64,000 bases of DNA from positions 28,287,937-28,351,936 of the forward strand of contig NC_071334.1 in assembly GCF_027744825.2 (NCBI RefSeq), written 5' to 3'. Origin of the DNA: Synchiropus splendidus. Its lineage: Eukaryota > Chordata > Actinopteri > Syngnathiformes > Callionymidae. This document shows, one piece after another, positions 35,282 to 49,568 of this stretch. The translations under genes and the position numbers were made by a program. The notes beneath the pieces are model-generated. The model searched no databases. It saw only the letters and a list, made by a program, of their open reading frames with translations, and was not told the DNA's origin. Position 1 is the first letter of the stretch, and every line of letters starts with the position of its first letter.

Positions 35282-38200
35282 ATGTATCGACATTTTGCTG
35301 CAGTTTTTTGCTTGGCTTTAGTTTTGTTTCCCAGGACGTGCACGTCGTGTCCCACACAATGTAGCTGCTTCTACCACAAGTTAAGCGACGGATCCAAAGC
35401 AAGGTAAATGATTGGAATTTGTGCTTTTATGCAGGAGTCTTTAGCCTGTTGTCAATGTGGCTTTCTCTAATTCAGACTCTCAACGTGGCAGTGGATTAAC
35501 TTTTAGTTGCGCTTTAATCCCCTTTGCTTGTTACTGGACGGTCGCTTAAAAACAACAAGTTAGAATTTATTCTTGATTAATGAGACGTCACATTATATGG
35601 GCGTACAATTTACATTTTCATGTAAAATGCAAATGAGCTAATGTGAATTTTAGAATGAGGTTCATTATAATTGTATGTTATACTTCTGAGAGAGAGAGCG
35701 CTCATCAGCGAACAGTTTGGAGGTTCTGCCTACTACAGCTAGCTGGGATACAGACAGCGAAAACTGGACTACAAGCAAAATGCTTTTCGCTAGTGAACAC
35801 TAAGCTAACATACATGCAAACATCCATCTTCAGTGAACCAGTGCTTAGTACTGTTCAGGGTTGTGGGGAGTCACTGGGCGAGAGGCGGGAATACACCCCG
35901 GACAGGTCGCCAGTCCATCACATGCACACACACTATTCACACACACACACACACGTACACCACACAAGAGTGTCCAATTAACTTAGTGAGTCCTTGGACT
36001 GTGGGAGGAAACTGGAGTACCCGGAGAAAACCCACGCAGGCGCAGCGCTAACCATTGCGTCACTCTGCCGCCCAACGCTAAGCTAACTTTAAGATGAATT
36101 TATTAAACAAGACACTTCCAGGATGAGTGTCCAATGCTTCCTGGAATTCCTAAACACTGATGGATGACTTCAGGATGTCCGAATCCCTGCTGAAGTTGTT
36201 TTCCCGCTAAATCTAATGAAAATCCTTCTGCTCCAAAGCTGCGCACCCAACTAGCTAACAAGACCAGCAGGCTAGTCCATTTCAGATTTCTAGTGTTCAG
36301 ATTTGAATTGTTTTTTAGTTCACACTTTCACTAGAAATGAATAGAAGCACATTTCACACTCTCATATGTAAAAATGACAGAAGACAAAAGATAATAAATG
36401 AAGATATAAAAAATAGTCAACGTTGGTGATATTCCCACTGGTGCCAGATCCAAGTACTACAAACAAATTTCCCATTTTCTTTTTTTAAATTCAAGCTTCC
36501 TGTTTTCAAACTATAATGTGTGAAGCAAAGAAGCACACTCACTGCAAACATTCTTTTATTGAAGAAAATGTTTTCTTTCTTTTTTTTTTTGCTTCATTGT
36601 TTTCCATTTTGTGTAATTATTTAAGGTTGTTGTCTTTCTCAGGCAGAATCCATGATTTAAAACTGTTGAAAGACCAATTATTAAATCCAGTGTTGCTGTC
36701 GTAACACAGGCCTTTACATAACTTATATCATGTGATAGTAAAACAATGATAATGTTCCACCAAAACTCTATAATTAAAACACAATTTTTCATCAAGCATG
36801 GCAAACTTCATAACAATGAATTGAGCCTGTGTAATAATAATGGCTTTTACTTCTTGATCTCAGTCCACGCAGGTTGGGAATAACAATACAATTTACCGCT
36901 GAATATTGCAGATTGTTCAACCTTCACTTTTAGCTTATATGCAGAATGTAAGCCGATTTAAGTTCACGGCGGATCCAATTTATGGCATGAATTGAAAAAA
37001 GGAAATCATTTTTGCTTTCCCCGCAGGAGTGTTCTCTGCAACGACCCGCAGATTACCAGCGTTCCTCCGAATTTCCCCTCTGACACTTCCAAACTACGCA
37101 TAGAGAAGACGGCGATAACGCGGATTGCCAGCAACAGCTTCCACTACCTCAGCAACATGGAGTTCCTGTGGATGTCCTTTAATTCGTTAAACAGTCTGAA
37201 TACGGAGAGTTTCCGGGGTCTTACGAATCTCGATGAGCTCCGGCTAGACGGAAACACCCTCACCTCCTTTCCCTGGGAGTCCCTGACTGACATGCCCAAC
37301 CTGAGGCTCCTTGACCTGCACAACAACAAGATCACGGTGATCCCACCTGAGGCCATCTTGTACATCAAGAACATCACCTATCTGGATTTATCGAGCAACA
37401 GTTTAGCCACAGTTCCCACCAACATTCTCTCCATGTGGCTAAATGTCAGGCCGCAGCAGGACAGTGATTCTGGCAAACTGATTCTAGGTAAGGATCACGC
37501 TGTGCCACAAAGACATGGTTGAAGCGCTCTTATGTAACCGCCAGTTTTACGTCGTGGACGCCAGCAGAATTAGTAGAAGCTTAGTCTAAGTATAGTTATT
37601 GTTTTCACTGCGTCAATTAGTCTAATTCTTTTTTTAGGTGTTTCTTCTAAAATAACTGGTGAGTCAGACTGACATGTTTCTCCTCTTTCCAGGGCTGCAT
37701 GACAACCCATGGCTTTGCGACTGCCGGTTGTACGATCTGGTGCAGTTCCAGAAGTCACCGTCGTCGACGGTTGCCCTTGTAGACACCAGGTTGAAGTGCG
37801 CCGACCCCGAAAGCTTGTCCGGAGTTCTGTTCACTGAGGCCGAGCTGCAGAGGTGTCAGGGTCCACGGGTCCACACTGCGGTAGCGCGAGTCCGTAGCTC
37901 CTTGGGCAACAATGTCCTCCTGCGTTGCGGCACAATGGGAGTCCCCATCCCTGAGCTTTCATGGACGCGAGCTGATGGCAAAAAAATAAATGGAACCAGT
38001 AAGTTCTGTTGAATGAAGTTGTCACCATTGACACCTGTTCCTCTAACCCCCTCCTTCCCTTGTTGCAGTTCAGCAGGAAATATCCAAGGAGGGGATCATT
38101 TGGTCCATTCTGAGCGTCCCCGCTGTCTCCTTTCGAGATTCCGGAAAGTATATCTGCAAAGCCACCAACTTCGTCGGTACCGCCGATGCGCTCATCTCTT

Positions 38201-39138
38201 TGGTGATCACAGATTCATTCAGGTCAGAGGAAGCCGCCGGTGGATCGTCGAAAAGAAACAAAGGGAAGAAATCGGGTGGTATGGGAAGAGCTGCATACCA
38301 GGAGAAACTTGTTGCCAGATATGTTCCTCCTTCCCCCACCTTTGCTCCCCAACCCATAATCGAGCCTCTGAACACCAAGAGTGTCACTGGGAAGTACGAG
38401 ATTGAGAGCTACAGCATCTCAGATGAGGCTACTCGACGACGAAGCGGAGCGTCCGACTCGCAGAAGCCCGCGGGAGACAGCAAGGAGGCTTTGAGTAACC
38501 TCGCTGCCAACGCTTCTTCTTTACAGCAGGCTCCCGAGAAACGGATAGTGCGTTCAGTGAAGGTGATTGGCGACACGGACCACACTGTTTCTCTCAACTG
38601 GAGAGCCCCAACAGCAACCAACACCACTGAGTTCAGTGTCCTCTATGCTATTTTTGGAGAGAGGGACATGCGGCGCATCAACGTCGGAGCCGGGAAAAAC
38701 CGAATCACCATCGACGGCCTCGTACCAAAGACCAAGTACATCGCCTGTGTCTGCGTCAAAGGCCTGATCCCGAAAAAGGAACAATGTGTAATCTTCTCAA
38801 CGGATGAGGCGGCTAGTGCCAGTGGCACTCAGAAGCTAATTAATGTGGTGGTGATTACAGTAGCGTGTGTGATTGCTGTCCCCTTGACTCTGATCGTGTG
38901 CTGCGGCGCCATAAAGAAGCGCTGCCAGAAGCTCCTAGGTCGACAGTCCAAGGAGATTCAGGACTCCTATGTCACTTTTGAGACCCTTGGACCTGCAGGA
39001 AAAGTTAAAGGGATGGAGGGCGAGTACCTGACCAGGCTGAACCCAGACGAGTCCAACAGGCTGCTCTCAGCCAGGTCAAGTGTGGACTCGGAGGCCACAG
39101 CCAGGACTGAGGGGCCGCCCAGTGAGTACTTCTGCTGA
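35282..39138 (+). CDS. lrit1: leucine-rich repeat, Ig-like and transmembrane protein 1 (LRIT1)
   Basis: LRIT1 is a photoreceptor synaptic membrane protein. Exons: 35282-35403, 37027-37487, 37693-37998, 38069-39138, all with GT/AG sites and matching phases, giving 652 aa (human about 623). Order of parts: signal peptide (MYRHFAAVFCLALVLFP), a Cys-rich LRR N-cap (CPTQCSC), about five leucine-rich repeats (for example LDELRLDGNTLTSFPWESL), an LRR C-cap ([13 protein letters not shown]), one Ig-like domain (LLRCG ... DSGKYICKATNF), a linker, a fibronectin III domain (SVKVIGDTDHTVSLNW to KYIACVCV), a transmembrane helix at about 551-575, and a tail with RLLSARSSVD and a final EYFC. Those tail motifs are what separate LRIT1 from LRIT2. 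It lies between rgr and lrit2, as in tetrapods. Confidence 0.95.
35835..36070 (+). repeat. LINE/SINE 3' tail of fish L2 type
   Basis: It contains GGGCGAGAGGCGGGAATACA, CAGGTCGCCAGTCCATCACA, a CA-rich stretch, GGACTGTGGGAGGAAACTGG and CCCGGAGAAAACCCACGCAG. This series is one of the commonest dispersed sequences in fish genomes, the 3' end of an L2-like LINE. It lies in lrit1 intron 1 in the sense orientation. Confidence 0.8.
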
Positions 39139-39649
39139 AACCCCACAAATGCCTCAACTTCCAGAGGATGCACCGTGTTCTGTAGCGGCCCCGGACCAGT
39201 ACACCGTTCCCTGCTGGGGGCCATCCACAACATCTGTCTGCATTGGATGGAAGAAATCATAACCAGCCTTGTGGAATCAAACAGTCACCGTTGTTTTGGT
39301 TGGAGAGAATTAAGGGAAAACACACAACGTGACAGGACTGGGTTTGATGTGTGTAAATGTTATTTTTGAATGCATGACTGCACTTTGATAAGGACAATGT
39401 TAGAGAGGTGTGTTCTCGAATGTTGCTCTTGAAGTAGGTTACAACAAAAAAGAAACCCAGTCAAACAAACACGTCATGTCCACCTCTGCACTGTGTTATC
39501 ATCTTTACCCAAAACTTGATCTAGTTTTAGACACAGCCTAGCTAGTATCCATGTCTGTCTATATGTGCCAGGTTAACTGACTGTTTGAAGATATATTTGT
39601 TTTATAATATGTGAATATATGTGACCTGAAACAAATATTGATGAATGGA

Positions 39650-39655
39650 AATAAA
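39650..39655 (+). promoter_or_regulatory. Candidate lrit1 polyadenylation signal
   Basis: Canonical AATAAA 511 bases after the lrit1 stop, directly upstream of a compound microsatellite. Confidence 0.55.
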
Positions 39656-39696
39656 TATTTTTCTATTGATGAACACTCACCAGTGTGTCCTTTAAT

Positions 39697-39972
<276 letters not shown>

Positions 39973-41265
39973 CATGTATTCTGCTTATGAAGTCTTTTAC
40001 TTTAATGAGTCAAGTAAAAAGTGAAACTTTCATTGCACTTTTTTGTTTATCAGATTTGAATCAAACACAAGTGCAACATAATTTTAGAGTCAAACATTAT
40101 TTAACCCTTAGATTGTGTAGAAACCCCATGGGTTGTTAAAAAATCTTCAAAATGAAAAGTTGTGATGCATTCATATTCCAGGTATTCCTCATATTCCTCA
40201 TGTCTGCGGTATGCATTTGCATTTTTTTTAATTGATTTTATGAAATTGCTGTTTTCTGTATCACTATACCACTCAAAAATGACCCCAAGCAGTTCAGATA
40301 GAATCTTCTATGAACGTAATTCTTAACAACTTCTGACCATCTCACCTTCACATCTGATGCAACTTTGACTGTCCCCCTCTCACATGGGCTGCCAGCAGTC
40401 TCACCACCCAGGTGGTTATTATATTATTATATCTACTTATTTTTCATTGACAGAATCTATTGTGTGATGACATGAGTGAAATGGGTGATCGGATTAACAG
40501 TTAACTGCTAACATTGTTGCATTTAGGTAGGTAACAGTATTTTTTATTTATCGGAGACGGACCATCGGAGACATTGACTCTGAATCACATCAGATGTTGG
40601 GATATTCTGTCCAGCAGAATGAGCCCTAAGGGCTCTTTTGGGGCAGAGCTTCCGCCCAGCAAGGCATAAACACCAAGCCACAATATTTTCAGTATCAGCC
40701 AGGGCCTGGGTTTAGTACTGCCTGCCCAATAGATGCATGCAAGCTGTTCATGTCTGATATTGTAATAGAAGAGGTGCTGACATGCACAAATATTGAGTGA
40801 TGGATAGTGGCCTAATGAAAATGGGACCAAACATGAGCTCATGGCTTCATTGGATTGACCACGCTTGAGAAGAACTGGGATTTATCAGTCCGTTTGTTTC
40901 TTTGGGAGTCCTCTGCAGAACCCATTGTACAAGGCCACAATGTCAATTCAAAGATTTGAAGATATTCGCAATTTCTTGTGCTTTGATAAAAAATGTACAT
41001 GTCAAAGATGAAATAACTCCTTTGTTTGAACAAATATATCATCTGTCTCAAAATGAAAGAAATGTTTTTAGTTTCTTGCAAAACACTTTGATTGTAATCT
41101 TTGACCCCACATGTGGAAGATTGTAGGTATTTGTAGCTTCTGCCTCCAAGGGTTAAAAACATAACAACCAGAACATCAGAAATGTAGCTATGGGGATAAT
41201 ATGAGCCTATGACAATGGATCATTTACTTTCTTAATAAAGCTCTAACCTTGAAGAATATATTGCA

Positions 41266-41267
41266 CC

Positions 41268-41329
<62 letters not shown>

Positions 41330-41336
41330 AATAATA
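41266..41336. repeat. (CAA)n microsatellite
   Basis: About 20 CAA copies followed by three or four ATA copies, between lrit1 and lrit2. Confidence 0.95.
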
Positions 41337-41918
41337 ACTGTTAACGACTGTTAAACCAGACTTATGACAGGAAAATAATACTGTATAAATGGGAGAAATA
41401 AAAGTTCCTTTAAATGTCTGATTCTCAGTGTAAACAGTGTAAACCTCCTGCTACCCCTGTCACTTCTCAATGTAGTTTGAGCTTCGGACAACCTGGGAGT
41501 GGAGTGGGGTGAGATTATTGAGGTCAGATTACAGTCCACTCCAGACATCTGTCTCTCTTCAGCCCTCCCTCTCTGTGGTGCTAAACCCGACAGGCCCCGG
41601 TCCACTTAACAGATGGACCGCCACTCATTTGTTTAGCAGAGTGACCAATCAATTACACGTGACTCTCTGACGGCAGTGAAGCATTGACTGCAGTCTGGAA
41701 AGTGAGAGATCAAAATGAAGTGTGTGAGCAAAAGGAGTCCAACATTCGTCTACAGGGGTCAAGACGGGACCCTTGTCAGAAATAAACATCTCCAGTGTGT
41801 CTCATGTCAGTTTGTGTCTTAAGTTACGTCAAGGAGGATTAAGGTAATAGGCTTTTGTCTGTGCAGTCGTGAGCATGTCCTGCCCTCACAGGCCTGTTTC
41901 TCATGCTCCTCCAGGAAT

Positions 41919-44184
41919 ATGGACGCCCGCTTTGTTGCGTTCCTTCTGCTTTTGTCTCATCTCATCATCTCCACTCATCTCTCAACTACTTGTTTGACCG
42001 GCTGCTCCTGCTCAGATGATAATCTGGGAAGGTGAGTGGAAACCTCCACCATAGCCAGAGGTAAATGTAGGTTATGTAATCGACTGTTCTGGATATACAG
42101 ATAACTAAGGATCATCTTGCCGGAGACAACAATGTATGCTTATTCCACCAAAGTCTGGTGGCTGTACCCAAGAAAATATGTTAATTGTGGTATAGTGGGT
42201 TAAAAAAACCCAATGCAAAACAAGGAAAAAAAATGTTGAATTACACAAAAACATCCAAAGCGTATTTGCCAATCCCATTGTAATTTTTTAAATGGTGTAA
42301 ATTAGACTTTTAAGTGATAGAAATATTCACTCTCCAGTTATCCACAACTTTCAGGGACAAGAGAGCTGACATGGTGCACTGACTTCTATTCACCGGTTTC
42401 CCAATATATGAGGAGAATAAACTTGGTTTTGTTGTTGACCGATAAAGGAAAATTGTCGCACGGAGGGAGCACATTTCACTTCTGTGAAATAGAATCTGTT
42501 GAATGCACCACATTGGATGTCAGTTGCTATTTGTTTCCCCTTATGTGGCTCTCATCGTAGAGTGAATGGAGCACCATCTCATGACTTAGCTAACTACAGC
42601 GTCTGTATTTTTCTAACGTCTGGCGCTACCATTGCGCGAACATGCAACGCTGAAGGCTGCGTTTGTCATCCCTATAGGACGCAGAAGGCAACTTTCCCAA
42701 CATCAATACATGACTGCAAAGTCATTTATATTTATTACTGCCGAATGTGGAAAGAAAAAAAAAAGTGGAAAAACATGTCCCTGTCATTTTGTTATTATGA
42801 TGTTTCTCTCTGGGGTTTTTAATTTAAAAACACAGAAGACCACCATATTAGTGACCACTTTCATAATACGTGTGTTTACATATGACAGAATCAAGATGAA
42901 CCGGGCGCATCATGTCGTGTGGGTCTGGTGCACCAGTATGCCTTGTTGCAAATTGACATGACTTTTTACATGACATCAAGTTTTAGTTTGTCCCTCTTCA
43001 TTGCTTCCCTTCTGTATTCTTGCTTCAGGAGCTTACTCTGCATGGAAACCTCAATGAGGAAGCTGCCTGCCGACATACCACCTGAATTTGTAAAGATCCG
43101 TATAGAAAACTGCCACCTGACCGAGCTACATCGGGGATCCTTCTCAGAGGTCCGGGCCTTGGAGTTCCTCTGGCTCAATTTCAACGACATCACACTGATG
43201 AACATTAGGAGTCTGGAAGGCCTCCACAACCTGACTGAGCTGAGGCTGCAGGGCAACAGGTTGACTTCAGTTCCATGGGCAGCTTTTCAAGACACACCAA
43301 GACTGAAGATTCTGGACCTGAAGCACAATCGACTGGATGTGCTTCCAGAAACAGCACTGAGACACTTGTCATCGCTGACATACTTAGACTTGTCCTTCAA
43401 CCAGCTCCGTGTCATATCAAAGGAGGTTTTCCTCAACTGGCCACTTTACCAGACTGGAGAGAAGATTTGGGAGAAAGAAGGGATGGTCCCCAATGCAGTC
43501 TTGGCACTGCATGACAACCCGTGGTTGTGTGACTGTCGCCTCAAAGGCTTTGTTGAATTCATCCGTGCGGTCAACCCGCCCATCATTCTCATGAACTCCT
43601 ACTTGACTTGTGCGGGCCCCGCCTCCAAAGCAGAAAAGTTTTTCCACGAGATCCAGTTGAAAACCTGCTCGGAGCCCGTGGCCTCTGCCCCGGTGACGAA
43701 CATCACGTCAGCCCTAGGGGCAAATGCCACGCTCACTTGTGTTGTCAAGGCCAGACCAGTCCCCACCGTCCAGTGGATGTACAGTATGAAGATTATCAGA
43801 GGATTTACTGGTAACATGTAGATGTTTTTATGCTGCATTATACTTTGAACCTGTAGCACTTAGCCAGGGTTGACCTTGGCAATCCGCGGTATGAGGAGAA
43901 AACAAACGTGAATAATCTGTAAACATTCAATATCATCCATCTCCAACTAACTTCATGCTGAGCAATGCGAGCATCAGATGTTATCCATGTGATATCTGGT
44001 AGAAAATGCAGAAACAACCCTCAGAGAAAAGCATACAGTGTCCTAGCGTTGAGAGTAGACAGATGCACTACCACCACAACAAGTTTGAATGTTCCATTAA
44101 ATTGTCTATATATTTTTAGATTTACACTCTCTCATCTTTGTCAATATTCTCTTCATTTTAGAAAAAGAAAAAAAAATAATAAAA

Positions 44185-44223
<39 letters not shown>

Positions 44224-45239
44224 GCCTGTTTTATTTAAGTAACTACTTTGCTTAGAATGGAACTACAACAACAGTATCACGCAATGAAGAATAAATAAGG
44301 ATTATAAACAAATTTTAGAAGAGAGTTTTCAGACTTCAGCGTAAGAAAAAAAAGAACTAAAATCTATCATCAGTCAATCCGTTTTTGTTTTTTTTTTGTC
44401 AGGTTACTACCTTGCAGTGTGTAATATTGACAAGAAGACAATTAAAAGTTATTTTTCTCCCTCCAGTTTCTAATAAGCAGATCGACGAGGAGACGGTGAC
44501 TTCCACTCTCGTGGTCCCATCCCTTCGCCTGGCTGATAGGGGCCGCTACACCTGCGTCGGCCACAACTTCATTGGCAACTCCTCCGTGGACATCAACATC
44601 AGCAACTCAAACGCCTCCCTCCCGCTGCCCCCTCCGGTCCCCATGTTGGCCCCAGTCGAGGCTTACATCGACATCCGCATAGCCAAACAGACGGTCTACG
44701 GGATCACCCTGGAGTGGCACGCAGTCACAGACAACCCTGCTGAGACCTGGTTCACAATCCACTTTGGCAAATACGACTCCCCCAAAAAAGACACCATCTA
44801 CATCGGCCCCGGCATCAACAGCTACTCGGTCAATGACTTGTTTCCCATGACAAAGTACGAAGTGTGTGTGACCTTGAAGAACCAGCCGCCGAGGGAAGGC
44901 CAGTGCATTGTGTTTGTAACAGGAAGTGATGTCAGCGAGATGGAGCAAAGGCAGAGGCTCATTCACATCATCGTCATTGTGTGTGCCATGGTGCTAGCTG
45001 TGCCGGCGGGCATGTACGCCTGCACCACTGAGGCCCGGTTCAGCTGTGTAGACGGATGTGTGGATCGGTTGAAGAGCCGCAGGTTGCCAGGTCAGGCCAG
45101 GGCTGCCGCTGAGAGGCGGGGGACCTTTGACAGTTTGCAGGCCACCAGTGAGGAGGGTCTGTGCAGGGACTCAGAAGAGAGACCCAAGAAGAAGTCTGAA
45201 GACAGGTGTAGAGGTGGAAGCGCTGCATACATGTACTAG
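41919..45239 (+). CDS. lrit2: leucine-rich repeat, Ig-like and transmembrane protein 2 (LRIT2)
   Basis: Exons: 41919-42031, 43029-43810, 44467-45239, in phase, giving 555 aa (human about 550). The layout matches LRIT1: signal peptide ([17 protein letters not shown]), N-cap cysteines (GCSC), leucine-rich repeats ([34 protein letters not shown]), C-cap ([16 protein letters not shown]), an Ig-like domain split by the last intron ([11 protein letters not shown] ... [12 protein letters not shown]), a fibronectin III domain ([12 protein letters not shown] to KYEVCVTLK), a transmembrane helix at about 462-485 and a basic tail ending AAYMY. It has three coding exons where LRIT1 has four, because no intron separates the LRR C-cap from the repeats. 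It is in tandem with lrit1, presumably an old duplication, and tail-to-tail with cdhr1. Retinal expression is inferred from the family. Confidence 0.94.
44161..44221. repeat. A-rich tract with (AT)n microsatellite
   Basis: A poly-A-rich run followed by about 15 AT dinucleotides in the last lrit2 intron. Confidence 0.9.
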
Positions 45240-45440
45240 TCAGGGACCGCGGCAGAGCTAAATCAAAAGGTCCCTTGTATTACTGCTGCTCAATAACAGG
45301 AGCAAAACATTGTCCTGTGAAATTTGAAAACACTGACATTACAATTAAGATGCCTTCACCGCTGGATCAGTGCTTTTGAATATCCACTTTATTTTTTTTA
45401 CTTGACGCGACAACCTGTATGTAAAAAGTGTAAAAAGCAA

Positions 45441-45446
45441 AATAAA
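45441..45446 (+). promoter_or_regulatory. Candidate lrit2 polyadenylation signal
   Basis: Canonical AATAAA about 200 bases after the lrit2 stop. Confidence 0.55.
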
Positions 45447-47309
45447 CAGCTCAGAAAACGAGGTATTTGATATTGTAACTCACAATTTCAACAAACAGAT
45501 CGTGCTTTTTGCCATGACCTGTTTTATCCCAAATGACACTCGGCAGAGGGGTGGACCAGAGACAAATGCTGAGACATGCTCCAATTTTTTTTAGCACAAT
45601 CATTCAGAGGATTTGTTACATAAGCCGTGTTGGCCGCTGCACTTATACATACACCAGTAAGCAGATTAGAGCCATTCTCCATCTGAAACCTCGTCGCCGG
45701 GACATGATATTTCCATTTAATGACGCTCGGGGTCCGGCCTGTCTGTGCGTGGGATTGTAGCAGCTGGGAAGGCGTCACGTTCATTTCAGGTTTCTCCCAT
45801 GAATCAAACACGAACTGGGTATAAATGTACATTAAACATGGGGTCATTGTTGTGAGTCAAATTTATAAACAAATTCATTCCAATGATTTGAATAAGGTTG
45901 ATTAAACAGCGACAATTAGAAAACAGAGTTTATCGTCCCACCACTCCACAGTGGTTGTTGTTGTATAAAGAGCAACTAATGTCCAAATCCAACTTTCCTG
46001 ACTCATGTTCTCATGATTTTAAAATATGTTGAAGTGTCTCCATGATGCCGTGCGCATCTTCATTTTTTTTCTTTTGCTAAATCGGTCAAATACATAGCAT
46101 TGTTTGACTCATATAAATGTATGCAATAAGTATATATATCCTATATTTCATATAAGTATATGCTAACTACAATGTGGACCATGCTAGCAGTGGCATGTCT
46201 TCCTTTGATCACCTGAACACTCTGAAGTCGACTGGCACGTCTTCCCCAAGTTGGACTTCCAACTTCCAATGGAACTGTAACTCTGCATCTATCATCACTG
46301 GCAGATGCGGAAGTGAGATACAGAACCGACCAAAGTCTCAGTCATTTAACCAGAATTAAACTCAGAAACTGTCTTTACAGATTTGGGAGGCAGACTTTAT
46401 CATTAACGCTGCGGTCTCCATTGATCATTGTTACAGCATTATAAGATGCTCTGGTGATGTCACCGTCCTTTGGTCCACTACAGCAGGAGCTGTATTATTA
46501 TTATTATTTTTTTTCATCTCTAAACAAACAAGCAGACATATGTGCACATCAGCCGGTTTGGACGGACGAGGAAGTGGGGCTTTGGCTGAGGGAGATTTTA
46601 ACTTCCAAGCGTGGAGTTTTTATGCCGTTTAAGAGTCCAGTGAGAGGCTGTGGTTTGAGAGGCGGGCCGCAGGTTTGCTCCTGACCAGTCACTGCCGAGT
46701 GACTGGGAGAGTTCAGCTCCTGGGCAACAAAGCATTTTCGATGGGTGGTGCTTACGCACATTTTCTATTGTAAATATTTCAAATCATAGAGGCTTTTGAG
46801 CAAACATACACATACTTAAACTATGTGTTCAGTGGGGATCCAGTGTCATTTCGAAAGGCACTCAAATTGCCAGATTAGATCACCTCTAGCAGTAGGTAAG
46901 TGTAGTTGCCGCTGACCTGACTAGAATGTCACTTCCTTATATGGTCTCCAGTTCCTGGCTAGAAGAACCAAACCAAGAATTCTGGGTGTCGCTAAACCAG
47001 TGACAGATGTCCCAATGTTCCCTATTTTTGATCCACTGTAACCAGAAATGTTGTATTAATTTTAAAACACATTGACAGTTTGTGCGACGCTGTAACTTAC
47101 TTTTCCTTTAAGGGGCCCCAATGAGCATTTCCTCCTTTCAGTAAGCGAATGAAACATACAGGAAGAGTAGCCACACATCACAATGGAATAGAAAATGTTG
47201 CTATTACTAAAGCTACTGAATGTTAAGAAAACATCTTTTCAGCATGAAATTCCCCAGAAGACAAAATTATAGTTGTCGAGGTCGTGACTCGGTTCTTGGT
47301 TTATCTGTT

Positions 47310-47790
47310 CTTTAGGTGGCTGAGTTCCAAACACATTTACAGACTTTTGTCACAGCCTTACAAACTCTCAAATTTACACATAGCGAAACACATTTGCAAC
47401 ATTTCACACAAATGCACAATGTAACTTATTTTGCAGACTATTTTTTTCCTGAGTTTGCAAATATTTTTTCAAGTATGTAAATATGTCCTCAGAGTTTGTA
47501 AATGTTTCTAGTGTATGCAATAAATTTCTAAGAATTGTAACGAAAGGGATGGAACTAAATTCTGGATGTTATCTGGAAGTGGTTGCTGGAATGTTCCACA
47601 GAAGAGGACAAATGTACAACCTCTGAAAACAGATTTACAAACTTGAAAATACACTTAAAAACTCAGGAAACAAATAGTTTGTTTGAAATGTTGTACATGT
47701 GTTTTGTTATTGGTAAATTTGCTCCAAGGAATTGTTTCAAAGTTTGTAAATGTGTTTTTCACTTCTCAGTCGCCGTAGTTCTGCCATAGC
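47310..47790. mobile_element. Candidate non-autonomous DNA transposon (MITE)
   Basis: AAACACATTTACAGACTTTTG at the left (from 47329) pairs with CAAAGTTTGTAAATGTGTTT at the right (to about 47757). Outside these, GGTGGCTGAG pairs loosely with CTCAGTCGCC. Similar GTTTGTAAATG words recur in the interior. There is no coding capacity, and the exact ends and target duplication are not resolved. Confidence 0.45.
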
Positions 47791-49568
47791 ATCTCAAATA
47801 TGTATTATTTTATAATTTCTTCGTCTGTGGGATGGTGAGCTCATGATGGTGCATTGAACCTGTTAAAGGCACACAAGATTATGAAGTAAGAGTATGTTTA
47901 GTTTAGGACTTCTCTTCAATGTCGACTGAGCATGAGCAGTCACAGTACATCAAATTAAGTGTGCAGAAAAAGTACACACGTTAAGCAGTAAAAATGTTTA
48001 TGTCTAGAAAAAGCGCACAACTAGAGAAGCAATCAGAGAGAACCAACCTCCACCACTGAAGAATCCTTTTCAAAATCCTGGACTGAAAAATTTGCTCCAG
48101 ACAATTTCATCCAAATTCATTAATAACTTTTCCAGTTATTTTGAACACTGACAGGCAGACAGACAAATGAATGCTGTCGAAAACATAACCTCCTTGACGG
48201 AGTTAATAAATGGTGATACAAGTCCAGAAGAATTGTTCGTTTTTCTGTTCACTCTGCTCCGTTTCAATCTTTGTATCATGTAGGAGTAAATATAATTGTA
48301 ATGTCGGAGTAAATATAACTGTAAGCACTGTATCTATTAATAAGCCATGTGATGTAATAACTGTAAAATAGTCATGTAACATGTGAAGTAACATGTTTCA
48401 GAGGATTGAAATAAATATTTATTCAAGTAATACCAGGAGATAATGTGTGATGTGAGGACACAAGGCCAGGTGAGGTAAATGAGTCACAGTCCTTTCAGTC
48501 AACTCTGGACAGTCGGTTTCCTGGTAAGATGGATTACAGCCTTTCAGATGCCAAATCTAAAATAGAAACTCGCACGATCAGAAGCGAAACCTACCAAACT
48601 CGTAGTTATATTTAGATAGATGAACAATTCAGAAAATCCAAATCTCAAATGTATCTTCGTTCAATTACATATAACAAAAAACAAATGTAAGTAAAACAGT
48701 TTCAAATATTTATTCAAAGTCAAGACGTTTCAAAGACGGTACAAATATGAGATTTCAGATACACTGATTTCAATTTATGACAGTGATTTTTCAAGAGATA
48801 TGACACTATCCACAAAACAAAGAATGCATATTGGAATCATCTAACATTTCATGTACATCAATGTGACCTTGTGAAATCCAAGCAAAAGTCTAATCATTAT
48901 ATTTCCATACTGCAGGGGCACAAAAGAAACACTGTACAATTGAAACATTTTTATAAACAAGAAAAGCATTTTCTCCAGAACTGAGCACAGAAAACAAAGC
49001 AGCTCTTGTCTCTACCGTGGCACATTATTGACGCAGACAGCAACAGAAGCATTGTAGAAAAAGTAAAAACAGTGTCAGTCAGCATTTCTCATCCAAGGAG
49101 GTAAATGAAATTCAGTTCAATGCAAATCTCTTTTTTTAATTATATTTTATGACATAATCCACTTCCAAACCACCTGAAAACAGCCTTTCACAGATCAGGA
49201 CATGAATGAAAATAAAAGTAATCCAGTTGAAACTAAGCATTATACACTGGTTTTGATGTTTAAGAGTTTATTGACATTTCTTAATTTAACACACTCCAAT
49301 GACATGAATGTAGGAACTGTGGAGCTTCTGTACAATCGCTCAGGCTAGCTGGTGGTGACTAGCAACTGTTAGCAACAGAAGTCAGAATCCTGAAGGGAAC
49401 CATAAAGATGTATCCCATACATATAAAGTAATACAATATGCTCGTGTAGCTCATCATTCAGGCTAGCCAACTTGAAATCAGACGGCTGGCGTGGATTTTA
49501 AACCATTTGCCAAATGCCTGTGTCAAAGTACAGTTGGCTCACTGAAATACTCTGAATGCAGAGTGTGT

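Larger units (their letters stand above)
45240..49568. other. Convergent intergenic region between lrit2 and cdhr1
   Basis: It holds the 3' untranslated regions of both genes. lrit2 has AATAAA at 45441-45446. For cdhr1, AATAAA on the minus strand occurs at 49267-49272 and 48709-48714. The only other feature I can name is the inverted-repeat element at 47310-47790. Confidence 0.5.

Noticed and set aside
42500..42961. Overlapping 107- and 109-codon frames in lrit2 intron 1
   Set aside because: No family resemblance, flanked by no usable splice pair, and located inside an intron with clean lrit2 junctions on either side.
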